From the NCBI GenBank assembly GCA_015903945.1, contig JABMDL010000019.1, positions 1-42,004 of the forward strand: 42,004 nt of DNA. The letters are read 5' to 3'. The stretch comes from Nitrospira sp. GTDB lineage: Bacteria > Nitrospirota > Nitrospiria > Nitrospirales > Nitrospiraceae. The translations under genes and the position numbers were made by a program. The notes under the pieces were generated by a model that worked only from the letters and a program-made list of their open reading frames with translations, was not told the origin of the DNA and made no database searches. The first letter of the stretch is position 1. Each line of letters opens with the position of its first letter. Of the stretch, positions 16,995 through 24,360 are shown in pieces.

Positions 16995-17834
16995 ATGCCA
17001 TTGACCACCGATAATAATGTTGCAGTTCCCTCCTTCATGTACGGCACGGCGTGGAAAAAAGAGGCCACCACCGGGCTGGTGCTTCAGGCCGTCGAGGCCG
17101 GGTTTATAGCGATCGACACGGCCAATCAACTCGTGCACTACGATGAAGCAAGGGTGGGGGAAGCACTCCTAGAACTTGCGAAGCAGGGCATCACCCGCGA
17201 TAAATTGTTTCTGCAAACCAAGTACACCCCGGTCAACGGGCAGGATCACCGGTTGCCGTACGATCCTCGGGCAAGCCTCACGGTACAGGTTCAGCAATCT
17301 TTCGAGAGTTCGCTCGCCCATTTGCACACGGAGTATCTCGACTCGTACGTGCTGCATGGGCCCTATTCCCGACGCGGTTTGGGGGCTGAGGATTGGGAAG
17401 TCTGGGCGGCAATGGAAGCCCTCTATGATGCCGGCAAAACGAAGATGATCGGGGTCAGCAACGTCTCAGCCGATCAACTGACCCTGCTCTGTGTCAAAGC
17501 GAAACACAAGCCGATGGTCGTGCAGAATCGTTGCTATGCCGCGTTCGGTTGGGACAAAGAGGTGCGGGAGATTTGCCGGACGCATGGCATCATCTATCAG
17601 GGGTTCTCGCTGTTGACGGCTAATTCAGCCATCTTCGCTGAGGCGGACCTGCGTGCGATGGCGGCTAAGTATCAGACCGGCTTGGCCCAGATCGTCTTTC
17701 GCTTTTCCCAGCAGATCGGCATGTTGCCTTTGACCGGTACGACGAACCAGCAGCATATGAAAGAAGATCTCCAGTGCGAGCGGTTCACGCTGACACCTGA
17801 TGAACTGGCGTTGATCGAGACCATCGGTCAATAG
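16995..17834 (+). CDS. aldo/keto reductase
   Basis: 279 residues with an AAGGAG site before the ATG. The family reduces carbonyls with NADPH in a TIM barrel. The catalytic tetrad is visible: D41 (AIDTAN), Y49 (LVHYDEARVGEA), K76 (LQTKYT) and H121 (YVLHGP). The C-terminal cofactor signature LPLTGTTNQQHMKEDL is also present. Substrate cannot be told. A DUF488 gene follows after 8 bp, so they probably form an operon together with the truncated glycosylase gene. It is divergent from the dihaem lipoprotein gene. Confidence 0.92.
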   Translation: MPLTTDNNVAVPSFMYGTAWKKEATTGLVLQAVEAGFIAIDTANQLVHYDEARVGEALLELAKQGITRDKLFLQTKYTPVNGQDHRLPYDPRASLTVQVQQSFESSLAHLHTEYLDSYVLHGPYSRRGLGAEDWEVWAAMEALYDAGKTKMIGVSNVSADQLTLLCVKAKHKPMVVQNRCYAAFGWDKEVREICRTHGIIYQGFSLLTANSAIFAEADLRAMAAKYQTGLAQIVFRFSQQIGMLPLTGTTNQQHMKEDLQCERFTLTPDELALIETIGQ

Positions 17835-17842
17835 CGGACGAC

Positions 17843-18199
17843 ATGAAGATCCTGGTCAAGCGGATCTACGAGCCGGCGGCCAAGTCCGATGGCTTCCGCG
17901 TGCTGGTGGATCGGCTGTGGCCCAGGGGCATGTCCAAGGGCAACGCCAAACTCGACCTTTGGCTGTCCGATCTTGGCCCCTCGACCACCCTCAGGCAATG
18001 GTTCAACCATGATCCCGCGCGGTGGGAAAAATTCCGCCGCCAGTACCATGCCGAGTTGAAAGATAAAAAAGAACTGGTGGCGGAGCTGAAGGAGCAAGCC
18101 AAGAAGGGCACGGTGACGCTGCTCTATTCCGCCAAGGACGAAACGCACAACCAGGCCGTCGCGCTCCGGACCTACCTGCTACGGTCACAAGACAAGTAG
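17843..18199 (+). CDS. DUF488 family protein
   Basis: 118 residues. The N-terminal MKILVKRIYEP and the family signature FRVLVDRLWPRGMSK followed by LDLWLSDLGPST and LRQWFNHDPARWEKF are typical of DUF488 (YeaO-like) proteins. The second half includes GTVTLLYSAKDETHNQA. The family is small, cytosolic and of unknown function; some members occur next to redox or stress genes. It follows the aldo/keto reductase by 8 bp and precedes the glycosylase remnant by 9 bp. Confidence 0.9.
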   Translation: MKILVKRIYEPAAKSDGFRVLVDRLWPRGMSKGNAKLDLWLSDLGPSTTLRQWFNHDPARWEKFRRQYHAELKDKKELVAELKEQAKKGTVTLLYSAKDETHNQAVALRTYLLRSQDK

Positions 18200-18208
18200 T
18201 CCCAACCG

Positions 18209-18430
18209 ATGCCGTCTTCTCGCAAGAAGAAGTTCCCCATACGTTGTCTCTGGTCCGGTGATAAGCCTCACATGATCCGCTATCACGATCGTGAGCGGGG
18301 GAGACCGGTGCATAGCGACCGCCGACTGTTCGAGATGCTGATTCTCGAAGGCGCGCAAGCTGGTCTCACGTGGGACACGATTCTTCGCCGGCGTGAAGGT
18401 TATCGAACGGCCTTTGCCGATTTTGGGTTG
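18209..18430 (+). pseudogene. tag: DNA-3-methyladenine glycosylase I, 3'-truncated
   Basis: The first 72 codons match Tag strongly: RCLWSGDKP, YHDRERGRPV, RLFEMLILEGAQAGLTW, TILRRREGYRTAFADF. Tag removes 3-methyladenine from alkylated DNA. Normal length is about 185-200 residues; here homology stops at about 18425 and the frame runs on into the antisense of the RelE-like toxin gene to a stop at 18500. The missing part holds the second pair of zinc ligands and the HhH region, so the product cannot be a normal enzyme. The conserved EWG is ERG, which hints at decay. No remainder of tag is seen beyond the toxin-antitoxin genes, so sequence was lost, not merely split. Confidence 0.85.
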
Positions 18431-18431
18431 C

Positions 18432-18698
18432 TCAGTACGCTTTCTGGAAATCCGGTTTGCTCAGCACGCGCACGATGTCGATGTGGACCCCGGATCGCTT
18501 GAAGACCACCCGATAATCGCCGGCTCGCAATCGATATAGCGATTCCTTAAAACCCTGTAACTTCTTAATCCGTTTGCCGTCGGGAATAGGGTTGTCGGCG
18601 AGGCGGGCACAGTCGGCAAGTATTTGGTTGGCAATCTTGTCGGAGAAGGCATCAAGATCGTGTTGCGCCTTCTCGGACAGAAACACCTGGTAGGTCAC
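18432..18698 (-). CDS. RelE/ParE-family toxin
   Basis: 88 residues with the compact RelE fold pattern: MTYQVFLSEKAQHDLDAF, KRIKKLQGFKESLYRLRAGDY, RVVFKRSG and a final VLSKPDF. RelE proteins cut mRNA on the ribosome and ParE relatives poison gyrase; the GDYRVVF core with basic residues (R53, R57, R62 region) fits a RelE-type mRNase better. Its start overlaps the antitoxin stop by 4 bp, the usual coupled arrangement. Its stop codon lies within a few bases of the point where homology of the tag gene ends. Confidence 0.9.
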   Translation of the reverse strand: MTYQVFLSEKAQHDLDAFSDKIANQILADCARLADNPIPDGKRIKKLQGFKESLYRLRAGDYRVVFKRSGVHIDIVRVLSKPDFQKAY

Positions 18699-18970
18699 GC
18701 GGAGCGGACTTTCTTTCGCTTCCGTGTGGCCTTGTAGTTGGAGAGGGACATGGATCGGCCCGCGCGGATGTCTTTCAGTCCTTCTTCGATCTTCTTCCGG
18801 AGTTTGGGGCTATAGGCCAACAAGGCATCCTCGATGTCGTCTTCCGTCACGGGAACCAGCATGGCGGTCGGGCGCCCGTGGGTGGTGACGAGGACGGTGT
18901 TCCCTCGTTCGACGGTCCTGAGCATTTCGGACGTCTTGCTCTTCAGCTCGCGCACGTTGGTGAATCTCAC
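18695..18970 (-). CDS. Phd/YefM-family antitoxin
   Basis: 91 residues. The N-terminus MRFTNVRELKSKTSEMLRTV and GNTVLVTTHGRPTAMLVPV is the classic Phd/YefM DNA-binding and dimerisation domain. The C-terminal half is charged (LRKKIEEGLKDIRAGRS), as expected for the toxin-binding tail. It precedes and overlaps the toxin by 4 bp. Antitoxins of this type repress their own promoter; a matching palindrome lies just upstream. Confidence 0.92.
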   Translation of the reverse strand: MRFTNVRELKSKTSEMLRTVERGNTVLVTTHGRPTAMLVPVTEDDIEDALLAYSPKLRKKIEEGLKDIRAGRSMSLSNYKATRKRKKVRSA

Positions 18971-18981
18971 GAGTCCCTCTC

Positions 18982-19032
18982 ATGTAGTTGCAAGTGTGGC
19001 TACATCATAGGGGCCCGCTGAAGCGAAGTCAA
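18982..19032 (-). promoter_or_regulatory. toxin-antitoxin promoter and operator
   Basis: On the minus strand TTGACT (19027-19032) and TATGAT (19004-19009) are separated by exactly 17 bp. An inverted repeat ATGTAG ... CTACAT (18982-18987 and 19000-19005) overlaps the -10 and the expected transcription start, 12 bp before the antitoxin ATG. This is the layout expected for Phd/YefM autorepression. Confidence 0.7.
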
Positions 19033-19125
19033 GGACCGTTGTGAAGTCTCTTCAGTGATGTGCTTTCCGAGACGTGCCAGCAGCTACGGCATGCTGGCAA
19101 ACAGCGGCCTGGTGGCGGATGAGCG

Positions 19126-19776
19126 CTAGGCCTTTGCGTTCTGGTTGAGTTTGCGAAACTCTTCGCGCGCAGTACTGACGATCCGGGGTGGTGCCTTGTC
19201 AGGACTGCCGGCATCGAACGGTGGCTGCGGATCGTACTCAATGAGCAGTTGGACGAGTTGCGCCGTATCGCGACCAAATTCCTCGGCAAGGAGCGTGAGT
19301 GCCATGTCGATCCCGGCTGACACGACGGCGGCGGTGCATACCTTTCCGTCGCGAACGACCCGCTCTTTCGTCGGGATCGCACCGAATTGTTTCGATACAT
19401 CATGGGCCAGCCAATGGGTGCTCGCCCTCAGCGCCTTCAACACCCCGGCTGCCCCAAGGCCTAATGCTCCGGTGCACACGGAGGTGGTCCATTTGGTTGT
19501 CTTATGAACTTGCGCAATCCAATCCAGAACCACGGGGTCGCCCATCACGGCGTCTGGATAGGCGGTGCCCGGCACTAGTAGAATGTCAGGTCTGGGGGTT
19601 TCGTCCAGCGTGTAATCCGCCTGCAAGCCCAATCGTCCGAAGTCGGTGCGCTTCATTCCCTTTTCACGTGCCACGAAACGGACCTCAATCCCGACCCCCG
19701 GTGCCTGCAGGACCTCGTAAGGGCCGATCGCATCCAGCGCGGTCATGCGGTCATATAATAGGATGGCGAGTTGCAT
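19126..19776 (-). CDS. DJ-1/PfpI family protein (isonitrile hydratase-like)
   Basis: 216 residues of the class-I glutamine-amidotransferase-like fold. The N-terminus MQLAILLYDRMTALDAIGPYEVL carries the acidic residue (E21) of the active site. The nucleophile elbow is SVCTGALGLGAAG near residue 100. The pattern LDAIGPYEVLQ and SAGIDMAL resembles isonitrile hydratase and ThiJ/PfpI enzymes. It lies just downstream of a GlxA-type regulator that shares the same domain, so they may form a two-gene unit: an enzyme and its sensor. Substrate unknown. Confidence 0.88.
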   Translation of the reverse strand: MQLAILLYDRMTALDAIGPYEVLQAPGVGIEVRFVAREKGMKRTDFGRLGLQADYTLDETPRPDILLVPGTAYPDAVMGDPVVLDWIAQVHKTTKWTTSVCTGALGLGAAGVLKALRASTHWLAHDVSKQFGAIPTKERVVRDGKVCTAAVVSAGIDMALTLLAEEFGRDTAQLVQLLIEYDPQPPFDAGSPDKAPPRIVSTAREEFRKLNQNAKA

Positions 19777-19835
19777 GGTCTTTCTCCCTTGCCGGTTACA
19801 GGTGAATGAACATCCCTTTCATTGCCACGTTTCTC

Positions 19836-20852
19836 TCAGCGATCAGCCTTCGATTGGCTTGGCCCAGTCGTACCGAACCGCTGTTGGTACTCTTGGGGAG
19901 TGATCCCCCGATGCCGCTGAAAGGCCCGCCGCAATTGCTCGCGGCCTGTGAAACCGCAATCCCGCGCGGCCAGGTCCAGAGAGATGCCGGTCGTCTCCAA
20001 CAGACGGACGGCATGTTCGAGCCGAAGTTTTTCGAGGTAAGAGGCCGGGGTATCACCCGTTTCAGCGAGAAAGACCCGTGCAAACGTTCGGCTGCTCATC
20101 GCGGCTTGAGCTGCCATGGTATTGACGGTGACCGGTTCTCGGTAATGTTCGGCAAGCCATGAACGCAGCGCCGTCAACCGCCTCCCTTCGGTCGCTTGGG
20201 CTTGGAGACTGGTGCTGAATTGGGATTGCCCCCCTGGGCGCTTGAGATACATCACGAGCATGCGGGCGGCAGCGAGCGCCGCCTCACGTCCCAGATCCTC
20301 CTCCACGAGTGCGAGCGCGAGGTCCATTCCGGCCGTGATGCCGGCCGAGGTAAAGATCTGTCCATCTCTCACATAGATGGCATCCGGGTCGACCTGTACC
20401 TTGGGGTACGTCTTGGCAAGGCGTTCCACGTCCATCCAATGGGTCGTCGCGCGGCGATGGTCAAGCAATCCTGCCTCTGCGAGGGCGAAGGCACCCGTGC
20501 AGATGGAGCCCATACGCCTGGTGCGGGTAGACATGCGACGCAGCCAATCGAGCAGTGTGCGATTCCCGGTCACGGGTGTCATGTCGGGACCCCCGGCCAC
20601 GATCAACGTATCCGCCGTGCCGCGGAAATTCTTCCAGGAGGCGTCTGCGATGAGGCCGAAGCCCAGTGCCGCACGAAAGGGTCCGGGGCGATCGGCGAGG
20701 AGCACGAGTCGGTAAGGGGGAGTAGCGCCGCTCGGCGCGAGGTGAGACGTGAGGGCAAACACTTCATGTGGTCCGGAGAGATCCAGTGCCGCACAGCCCT
20801 CAAATCCGAGGAGGACAATCGTGCGCGTTCGAGTCGTAGGCCGAGTTTTCAT
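19836..20852 (-). CDS. GlxA-type AraC family transcription regulator
   Basis: 338 residues starting MKTRPTTRTRTIVLLGFEG, chosen because GGGAGGAGG precedes this ATG; the frame itself extends to 20924. The N-terminal 200 residues are a DJ-1/PfpI domain (LDLSGPHEVFALTS, then SICTGAFALAEAG). The C-terminal 100 form an AraC double helix-turn-helix (VNTMAAQAAMSSRTFARVFL, then DLAARDCGFTGREQLRRAF). These GATase1-AraC proteins sense small metabolites. It probably controls the adjacent DJ-1/PfpI gene, an inference from position and the shared domain. Confidence 0.92.
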   Translation of the reverse strand: MKTRPTTRTRTIVLLGFEGCAALDLSGPHEVFALTSHLAPSGATPPYRLVLLADRPGPFRAALGFGLIADASWKNFRGTADTLIVAGGPDMTPVTGNRTLLDWLRRMSTRTRRMGSICTGAFALAEAGLLDHRRATTHWMDVERLAKTYPKVQVDPDAIYVRDGQIFTSAGITAGMDLALALVEEDLGREAALAAARMLVMYLKRPGGQSQFSTSLQAQATEGRRLTALRSWLAEHYREPVTVNTMAAQAAMSSRTFARVFLAETGDTPASYLEKLRLEHAVRLLETTGISLDLAARDCGFTGREQLRRAFQRHRGITPQEYQQRFGTTGPSQSKADR

Positions 20853-21268
20853 GGCGCCTCCTCCCATGATCGCCGGAGTGGCGCAATGACAAAGATGTTG
20901 CAATAACTGCCACACAGTCCCCATTACCTCAAGCCTGAGCGGCAGTGGCAGAAGCGATCGAGCGCGCCTGCCGTTGACAGGCGCGCGCAGCCTCTGTAGG
21001 GTGGTGAGTGACGTACTAAGCTACGCCGACTTTCCTATCTCTCGCGCTTCCGGTCTCGTCCCTGCGCGTCTGATTCCCCGGTCTTCGCCGCTTCTACGCC
21101 AGAGTCTCGGTCCGTAATCCCTGTTTTGGACCGTCCGTGCATCTGTATGTCCCAGCAAGGTTCGGATGGGGACAGGCCCCACGCGCAGATGCGGGGACGG
21201 GTGTCAGTCCTCTGGGCTTCTGGGCGTGCGGGTGGTTCGAGGAGCCATGAAGTGTGAGGGGGAGGATT
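20853..21268. other. intergenic region with hairpin and possible plus-strand promoter
   Basis: About 415 bp. A perfect 9-bp inverted repeat GCGCGCCTG / CAGGCGCGC lies at 20962-20970 and 20978-20986 with a 7-nt loop. TTGACA (20974-20979) sits in the loop and right arm, with TAGGGT 17 bp on (20997-21002), a possible plus-strand promoter with a poor -10. Further right, 21149-21198 holds GTCCC and two GGGGAC blocks around GGCCCC, a REP-like pattern. No convincing gene is seen. Confidence 0.35.
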
Positions 21269-21490
21269 ATGAACGCAATCATTATCGATACGAGCTTCGA
21301 TCAACGGTCGTGCCCGGTCCTGAGACGTGAAGTGGATACTCACGAAGGGCAACGGGGGCGAGTGCGTGGGGACAGTCCATCGGACGTGGGGATGGCGGAG
21401 GAGGCGGAATGGCAGCACGTGATGAGCAAGAAAAGGCTGGGAATGGGACGCAGACGGGCGGCCGCAGGGCTGCGAAACGCGATGACCTGA
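21269..21490 (+). CDS. small hypothetical ORF
   Basis: 73 codons starting MNAIIIDTSFDQRSCPVLRR. A good ribosome site (GGGGGAGG) lies 5 bp before the ATG, the main reason to list it. The product is basic and Arg-rich at its end (GMGRRRAAAGLR). No domain is recognised. It overlaps the next small ORF in a different frame, so at most one of them may be real. Confidence 0.3.
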   Translation: MNAIIIDTSFDQRSCPVLRREVDTHEGQRGRVRGDSPSDVGMAEEAEWQHVMSKKRLGMGRRRAAAGLRNAMT

Positions 21491-21603
21491 CGTGCAGCGA
21501 GGGGCAGATCGAGGATCTCCTTTCGGAGGGAGAATCGACGGAGGTCGAACGTCTCAAACGGCCTCGTGCACAGAAACTCTCGCCTAAGCCGCCTGCTGCC
21601 TAG
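21409..21603 (+). CDS. small hypothetical ORF
   Basis: 64 codons starting MAARDEQEKAGNGTQTGG, preceded by GGAGGAGG. The product is hydrophilic and charged, with a short acidic helix (GQIEDLLSEGESTEVERL) and a Lys/Pro end, so it may be a small disordered cytosolic protein. No family recognised. The convergent desaturase gene ends 54 bp further on. Confidence 0.35.
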   Translation: MAARDEQEKAGNGTQTGGRRAAKRDDLTCSEGQIEDLLSEGESTEVERLKRPRAQKLSPKPPAA

Positions 21604-21657
21604 CGTCGGGGCTGAGCCGGTCGGCGCACAGGCACGGGAGCACGGTGAGTGGTTGTG

Positions 21658-22521
21658 TTAGAAGCGTGTGGGCGTTGCTGTCCGAAGCGACGAGGCCAGT
21701 CCAAGCTTCGCCAGGGTGAATATCAGCCATTTGGACGGGTCGAAGTTATACCAACGAGGCCCGTTGCGATAGTCGCTTTGGTACGTGTGATGGTAGTTGT
21801 GGTAGCCCTCGCCGAACGTGACGAGCGAGACCCACCAGCTGTCGCGGCTGGAGTCGGCATGACCGTGCGGTTGGCACCCCCAGAGATGGCAGATGGAATT
21901 GATGCAGAACGTCGAATTCAACACGGCAAATGTCCGGCCGACTCCCGCCAGCATGAAGCACCCGACCCCGCCGATCCAGCCGTTATGGGCATAGCCTATG
22001 AGAAACGTCAGCGCCAGCCCTGAGAGCACGATCGGCAGATAGTAGCGATGCTGCCACATGACCAGGGGATCTTGCCGCAGGCGTGACGCATATTTGTCAT
22101 CGGCATACGAGCTCCGCACCAAGAGCCACCCGCAGTGACTGTACCAAAATCCGCGGCGTGCGTTGTACGGGTCTGCGTCGTCGTCGCAGTTCGCATGGTG
22201 CCTGATGTGATCGGCCCCCCACTTGAGCGCCGAGTTCTCCAACGCCCACCCGCCCGCCACGAGAAGCCCGGCCTTAACCCATCCCTTGCATTCAAAACTT
22301 CGGTGAGCCAGCAGCCGGTGATAGCCGACGGTGATGCCCAAGCCGGTTACGACGTACATGAGGCCGAACATCATCCAGTCCAGCCAGGTGTATCCGTACC
22401 GCCAGCCGTATAGCGGAACTCCGATGATGGCGCCAACGCACACCAGTCCGAAGAGCAGGGCTGTCATATAATTAGGAGAGATCCGAGAGATCTGGCCGGA
22501 CGTGGGACTTGTGGCGATCAT
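21658..22521 (-). CDS. acyl-CoA/acyl-lipid delta-9-type fatty acid desaturase
   Basis: 287 residues starting MIATSPTSGQISRIS; the frame extends upstream into a terminator and the RRM gene, so the internal start is preferred. The enzyme inserts a cis double bond into fatty acyl chains at the inner membrane using a di-iron centre and O2. All three histidine boxes are present: HRLLAH (68-73), HIRHH (105-109) and HNYHH (241-245). Four hydrophobic membrane segments surround them (about 20-40, 48-66, 83-96, 160-200). It lies downstream of an RNA-binding protein gene, with a hairpin terminator between them. Confidence 0.93.
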   Translation of the reverse strand: MIATSPTSGQISRISPNYMTALLFGLVCVGAIIGVPLYGWRYGYTWLDWMMFGLMYVVTGLGITVGYHRLLAHRSFECKGWVKAGLLVAGGWALENSALKWGADHIRHHANCDDDADPYNARRGFWYSHCGWLLVRSSYADDKYASRLRQDPLVMWQHRYYLPIVLSGLALTFLIGYAHNGWIGGVGCFMLAGVGRTFAVLNSTFCINSICHLWGCQPHGHADSSRDSWWVSLVTFGEGYHNYHHTYQSDYRNGPRWYNFDPSKWLIFTLAKLGLASSLRTATPTRF

Positions 22522-22552
22522 GCAATCGGTCTTCTCGGGATGGATACAAAGA

Positions 22553-22575
22553 GGGGCGCCCTGAGAGGGCGCCCC
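22553..22575 (-). terminator. hairpin terminator after the RRM gene
   Basis: A perfect 9-bp inverted repeat, GGGGCGCCC (22553-22561) and GGGCGCCCC (22567-22575), with a 5-nt loop. On the minus strand it is followed by TCTTTG, a weak U-tract. It lies about 20 bp after the stop of the RRM gene and just before the desaturase start. Confidence 0.75.
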
Positions 22576-22594
22576 GTTCATAGGCCGACGGAAC

Positions 22595-22912
22595 TTAGAA
22601 GCGATTCCGTCCTGAATCGTTCCCGCGCGGGCCTCCGCCGAAGCGTCCGCCGCCGGAACGGGGTTCCTGGGGCTTGGCTTCATTGACGGTCAGCGACCGG
22701 CCGTCCATTTGTGATCCGTTCAACGCCGAAATGGCCGCTTGGGCCTCTTCCGGTGTGGACATCTCGACGAAGCCGAAGCCTCGCGATTGTCCCGTAAACT
22801 TGTCCGCGATGACGCGCGCGGACTCGACGGTGCCGTGCGCGGCAAACAATGAGGTAAGTTGCGATTCGGTTGCCGCAAAGGGCAAGCCGCCGACGTATAG
22901 TTTTGAACCCAT
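22595..22912 (-). CDS. RRM-type RNA-binding protein
   Basis: 105 residues starting MGSKLYVGGLPFAATESQL, set by AAGGAGG before the ATG at 22912. It is a single RNA-recognition motif with RNP2 (LYVGGL) and RNP1 (SRGFGFVEM), then a Gly/Arg-rich tail (SGGGRFGGGPRGNDSGRNRF). Such small bacterial RRM proteins, known in cyanobacteria and others as Rbp, bind RNA and are often cold-induced. A fatty-acid desaturase gene follows, which fits a cold-response pairing, though a terminator separates them. Confidence 0.93.
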   Translation of the reverse strand: MGSKLYVGGLPFAATESQLTSLFAAHGTVESARVIADKFTGQSRGFGFVEMSTPEEAQAAISALNGSQMDGRSLTVNEAKPQEPRSGGGRFGGGPRGNDSGRNRF

Positions 22913-23169
22913 GGGGGTTCCTCCTTCTGAAAATGACATTGTCAGAGACGCGAGAAACACTTCGTGAGGGGAAGGAGAGGGCCGAAGACGCAATTGATGA
23001 GGCGGCTTAGGTCAGGCTTCCGATCAGATTCTCGGCAAGAACAACATCGGTGATGGGCCGTTCGATTTTCCATCTCGTGCGAGGCCCGCCGCACAAGATG
23101 GTATGATCCTAGCAGGTTCGTCGGCAAATAGCCATCTCTTGTTTATGGGCGGGTTTCTGCCTGCACGGC

Positions 23170-23460
23170 TCACCCGACCGCCGCCTGCGGGCCGTGCCAA
23201 ATGAGATAGGGCGGCTTTCTAATGCCGTCCGCACCAGGGAAGAGCCGGATGGCATGGTGATAGGCGTTCTCCTGGGCCGCGAGACAGGTCATGGCTCCTA
23301 CCAAATTGGACACCATGCGGAATATCGCGCCGTCGTCTGCCGCCACGACCGCATTGTAGAGTGCACAGGTAAAATGCCCCTCTTTGGAGCAGTGGGTGCT
23401 CACCACAAGGTGGGAGCCGTCCGCAAAGGTCAGCAGGGGTTCTAGGTTAAGACGACTCAT
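23170..23460 (-). CDS. hypothetical protein
   Basis: 96 residues starting MSRLNLEPLLTFADGSHLVV with a strong GGAAGGAG site before the ATG. It appears soluble, with a beta-rich first half and a helical middle (GAIFRMVSNLVGAMTCLAAQENAYHHAIRL broken here: see DDGAIFRMVSNLVGAM). Three cysteines and several histidines are present, but no known motif. I do not recognise the family. It is monocistronic, 414 bp from the next gene. Confidence 0.65.
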   Translation of the reverse strand: MSRLNLEPLLTFADGSHLVVSTHCSKEGHFTCALYNAVVAADDGAIFRMVSNLVGAMTCLAAQENAYHHAIRLFPGADGIRKPPYLIWHGPQAAVG

Positions 23461-23874
23461 GTACGCTCCTTCCGTCTGGTGCCTTCAGATTTAGAGAATT
23501 CGCGCGGCAGGTCATGACCGGTGTGCGGTCACCTTCGTCGCGGTCTATAACCAGCGAATGAGTACATCCCTTCGGTTCGTGCCGTGGGGCTGAAGAACTG
23601 GTATAGGAACGGCGGAAACTAGGGAATCGGTCGCGCAGGGACGGAGAGGCGGGGAGTGAGGGATGCGCGAGAGATAGGATAGTGACCGTGGTTCGTCGGT
23701 CACCCTAGCACATCGATGCGTGAATAGCGAGCAGCGAGTGCTTGGTAAACTGCAGGTGGCGGCCGGTCTCTGCATCTCTCCTGTCTGTTCATTGTTGCGT
23801 CCTTTTCTGACCTCCTCCGTCTATAGGTGTGAGTGCCGGAATCCTCCGCCGCTCTCTAACAAGGAGGTGCTCCC
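23461..23874. promoter_or_regulatory. intergenic region with repeated CGGTCAC half-sites
   Basis: About 414 bp upstream of the ArsI/CadI-like gene. It holds a 10-bp palindrome GGTCATGACC (23510-23519), a CGGTCAC at 23526-23532, and a perfect inverted pair GTGACCG / CGGTCAC at 23682-23688 and 23697-23703 with an 8-bp gap. The shared half-site suggests binding by one dimeric regulator. No gene seen. Confidence 0.35.
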
Positions 23875-24318
23875 ATGCGTCCCCATATCTCGCTCGATGT
23901 GCGTGATGTGTCCAAGTCGGTCGCGTTCTATGAAAGAGTGTTCGGTGTGGCGCCACAGAAACAGGTGGCAGACTATGCCAAGTTCGACCTCAAGGCTCCG
24001 GCCTTGAATTTTTCGCTGGTTTCCTCCGCGGGAGAGGTGAGTGCCGTGGACCACTTGGGAATCGAGGTGGAGACGGTGGAGGAGATTGCCGAGTGGAAGG
24101 CCCGGTTGCAACGGGAGGGCATCCTTGAAAAGGTCGAAGACAATATCGCTTGTTGCATTGCACGGCAGGACAAACTGTGGTTTACCGACCCAGACGGGAA
24201 TGCCTGGGAGATCTTTACCGTCCATGAGCAACTGGCAGTGACAGGATCGCTGAGTCAGACCGGTTGCTGCGTATCGAAGAAGACAGGTGCTCATGAGCCG
24301 GCCACTTGCGGCGCCTGA
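23875..24318 (+). CDS. ArsI/CadI-like vicinal oxygen chelate dioxygenase
   Basis: 147 residues with an AAGGAGG site. The VOC fold metal ligands can be placed at H4, H60 (DHLGIEV) and E112 (NAWEIF). The neighbouring cysteine pair C93-C94, in ACCIARQDKLWFTDPDG, is the signature of ArsI and CadI. ArsI is an Fe(II) dioxygenase that splits the carbon-arsenic bond of methylarsenite and roxarsone-type trivalent compounds; CadI is the metal-induced homologue. The Cys-containing tail (TGCCVSKKTG, ATCGA) is also typical. No arsR, arsM or acr3 gene is adjacent. It precedes a SigZ-like sigma gene by 42 bp. Confidence 0.8.
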   Translation: MRPHISLDVRDVSKSVAFYERVFGVAPQKQVADYAKFDLKAPALNFSLVSSAGEVSAVDHLGIEVETVEEIAEWKARLQREGILEKVEDNIACCIARQDKLWFTDPDGNAWEIFTVHEQLAVTGSLSQTGCCVSKKTGAHEPATCGA

Positions 24319-24360
24319 GTCGGTGCAGTACCGTATGAAGGTCGGAGGGGGGAGGCTGTC

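Noticed and set aside
21035..21418. 127-codon minus-strand frame
   Set aside because: No ribosome site or domain; low-complexity Pro/Arg composition typical of antisense GC-rich DNA.
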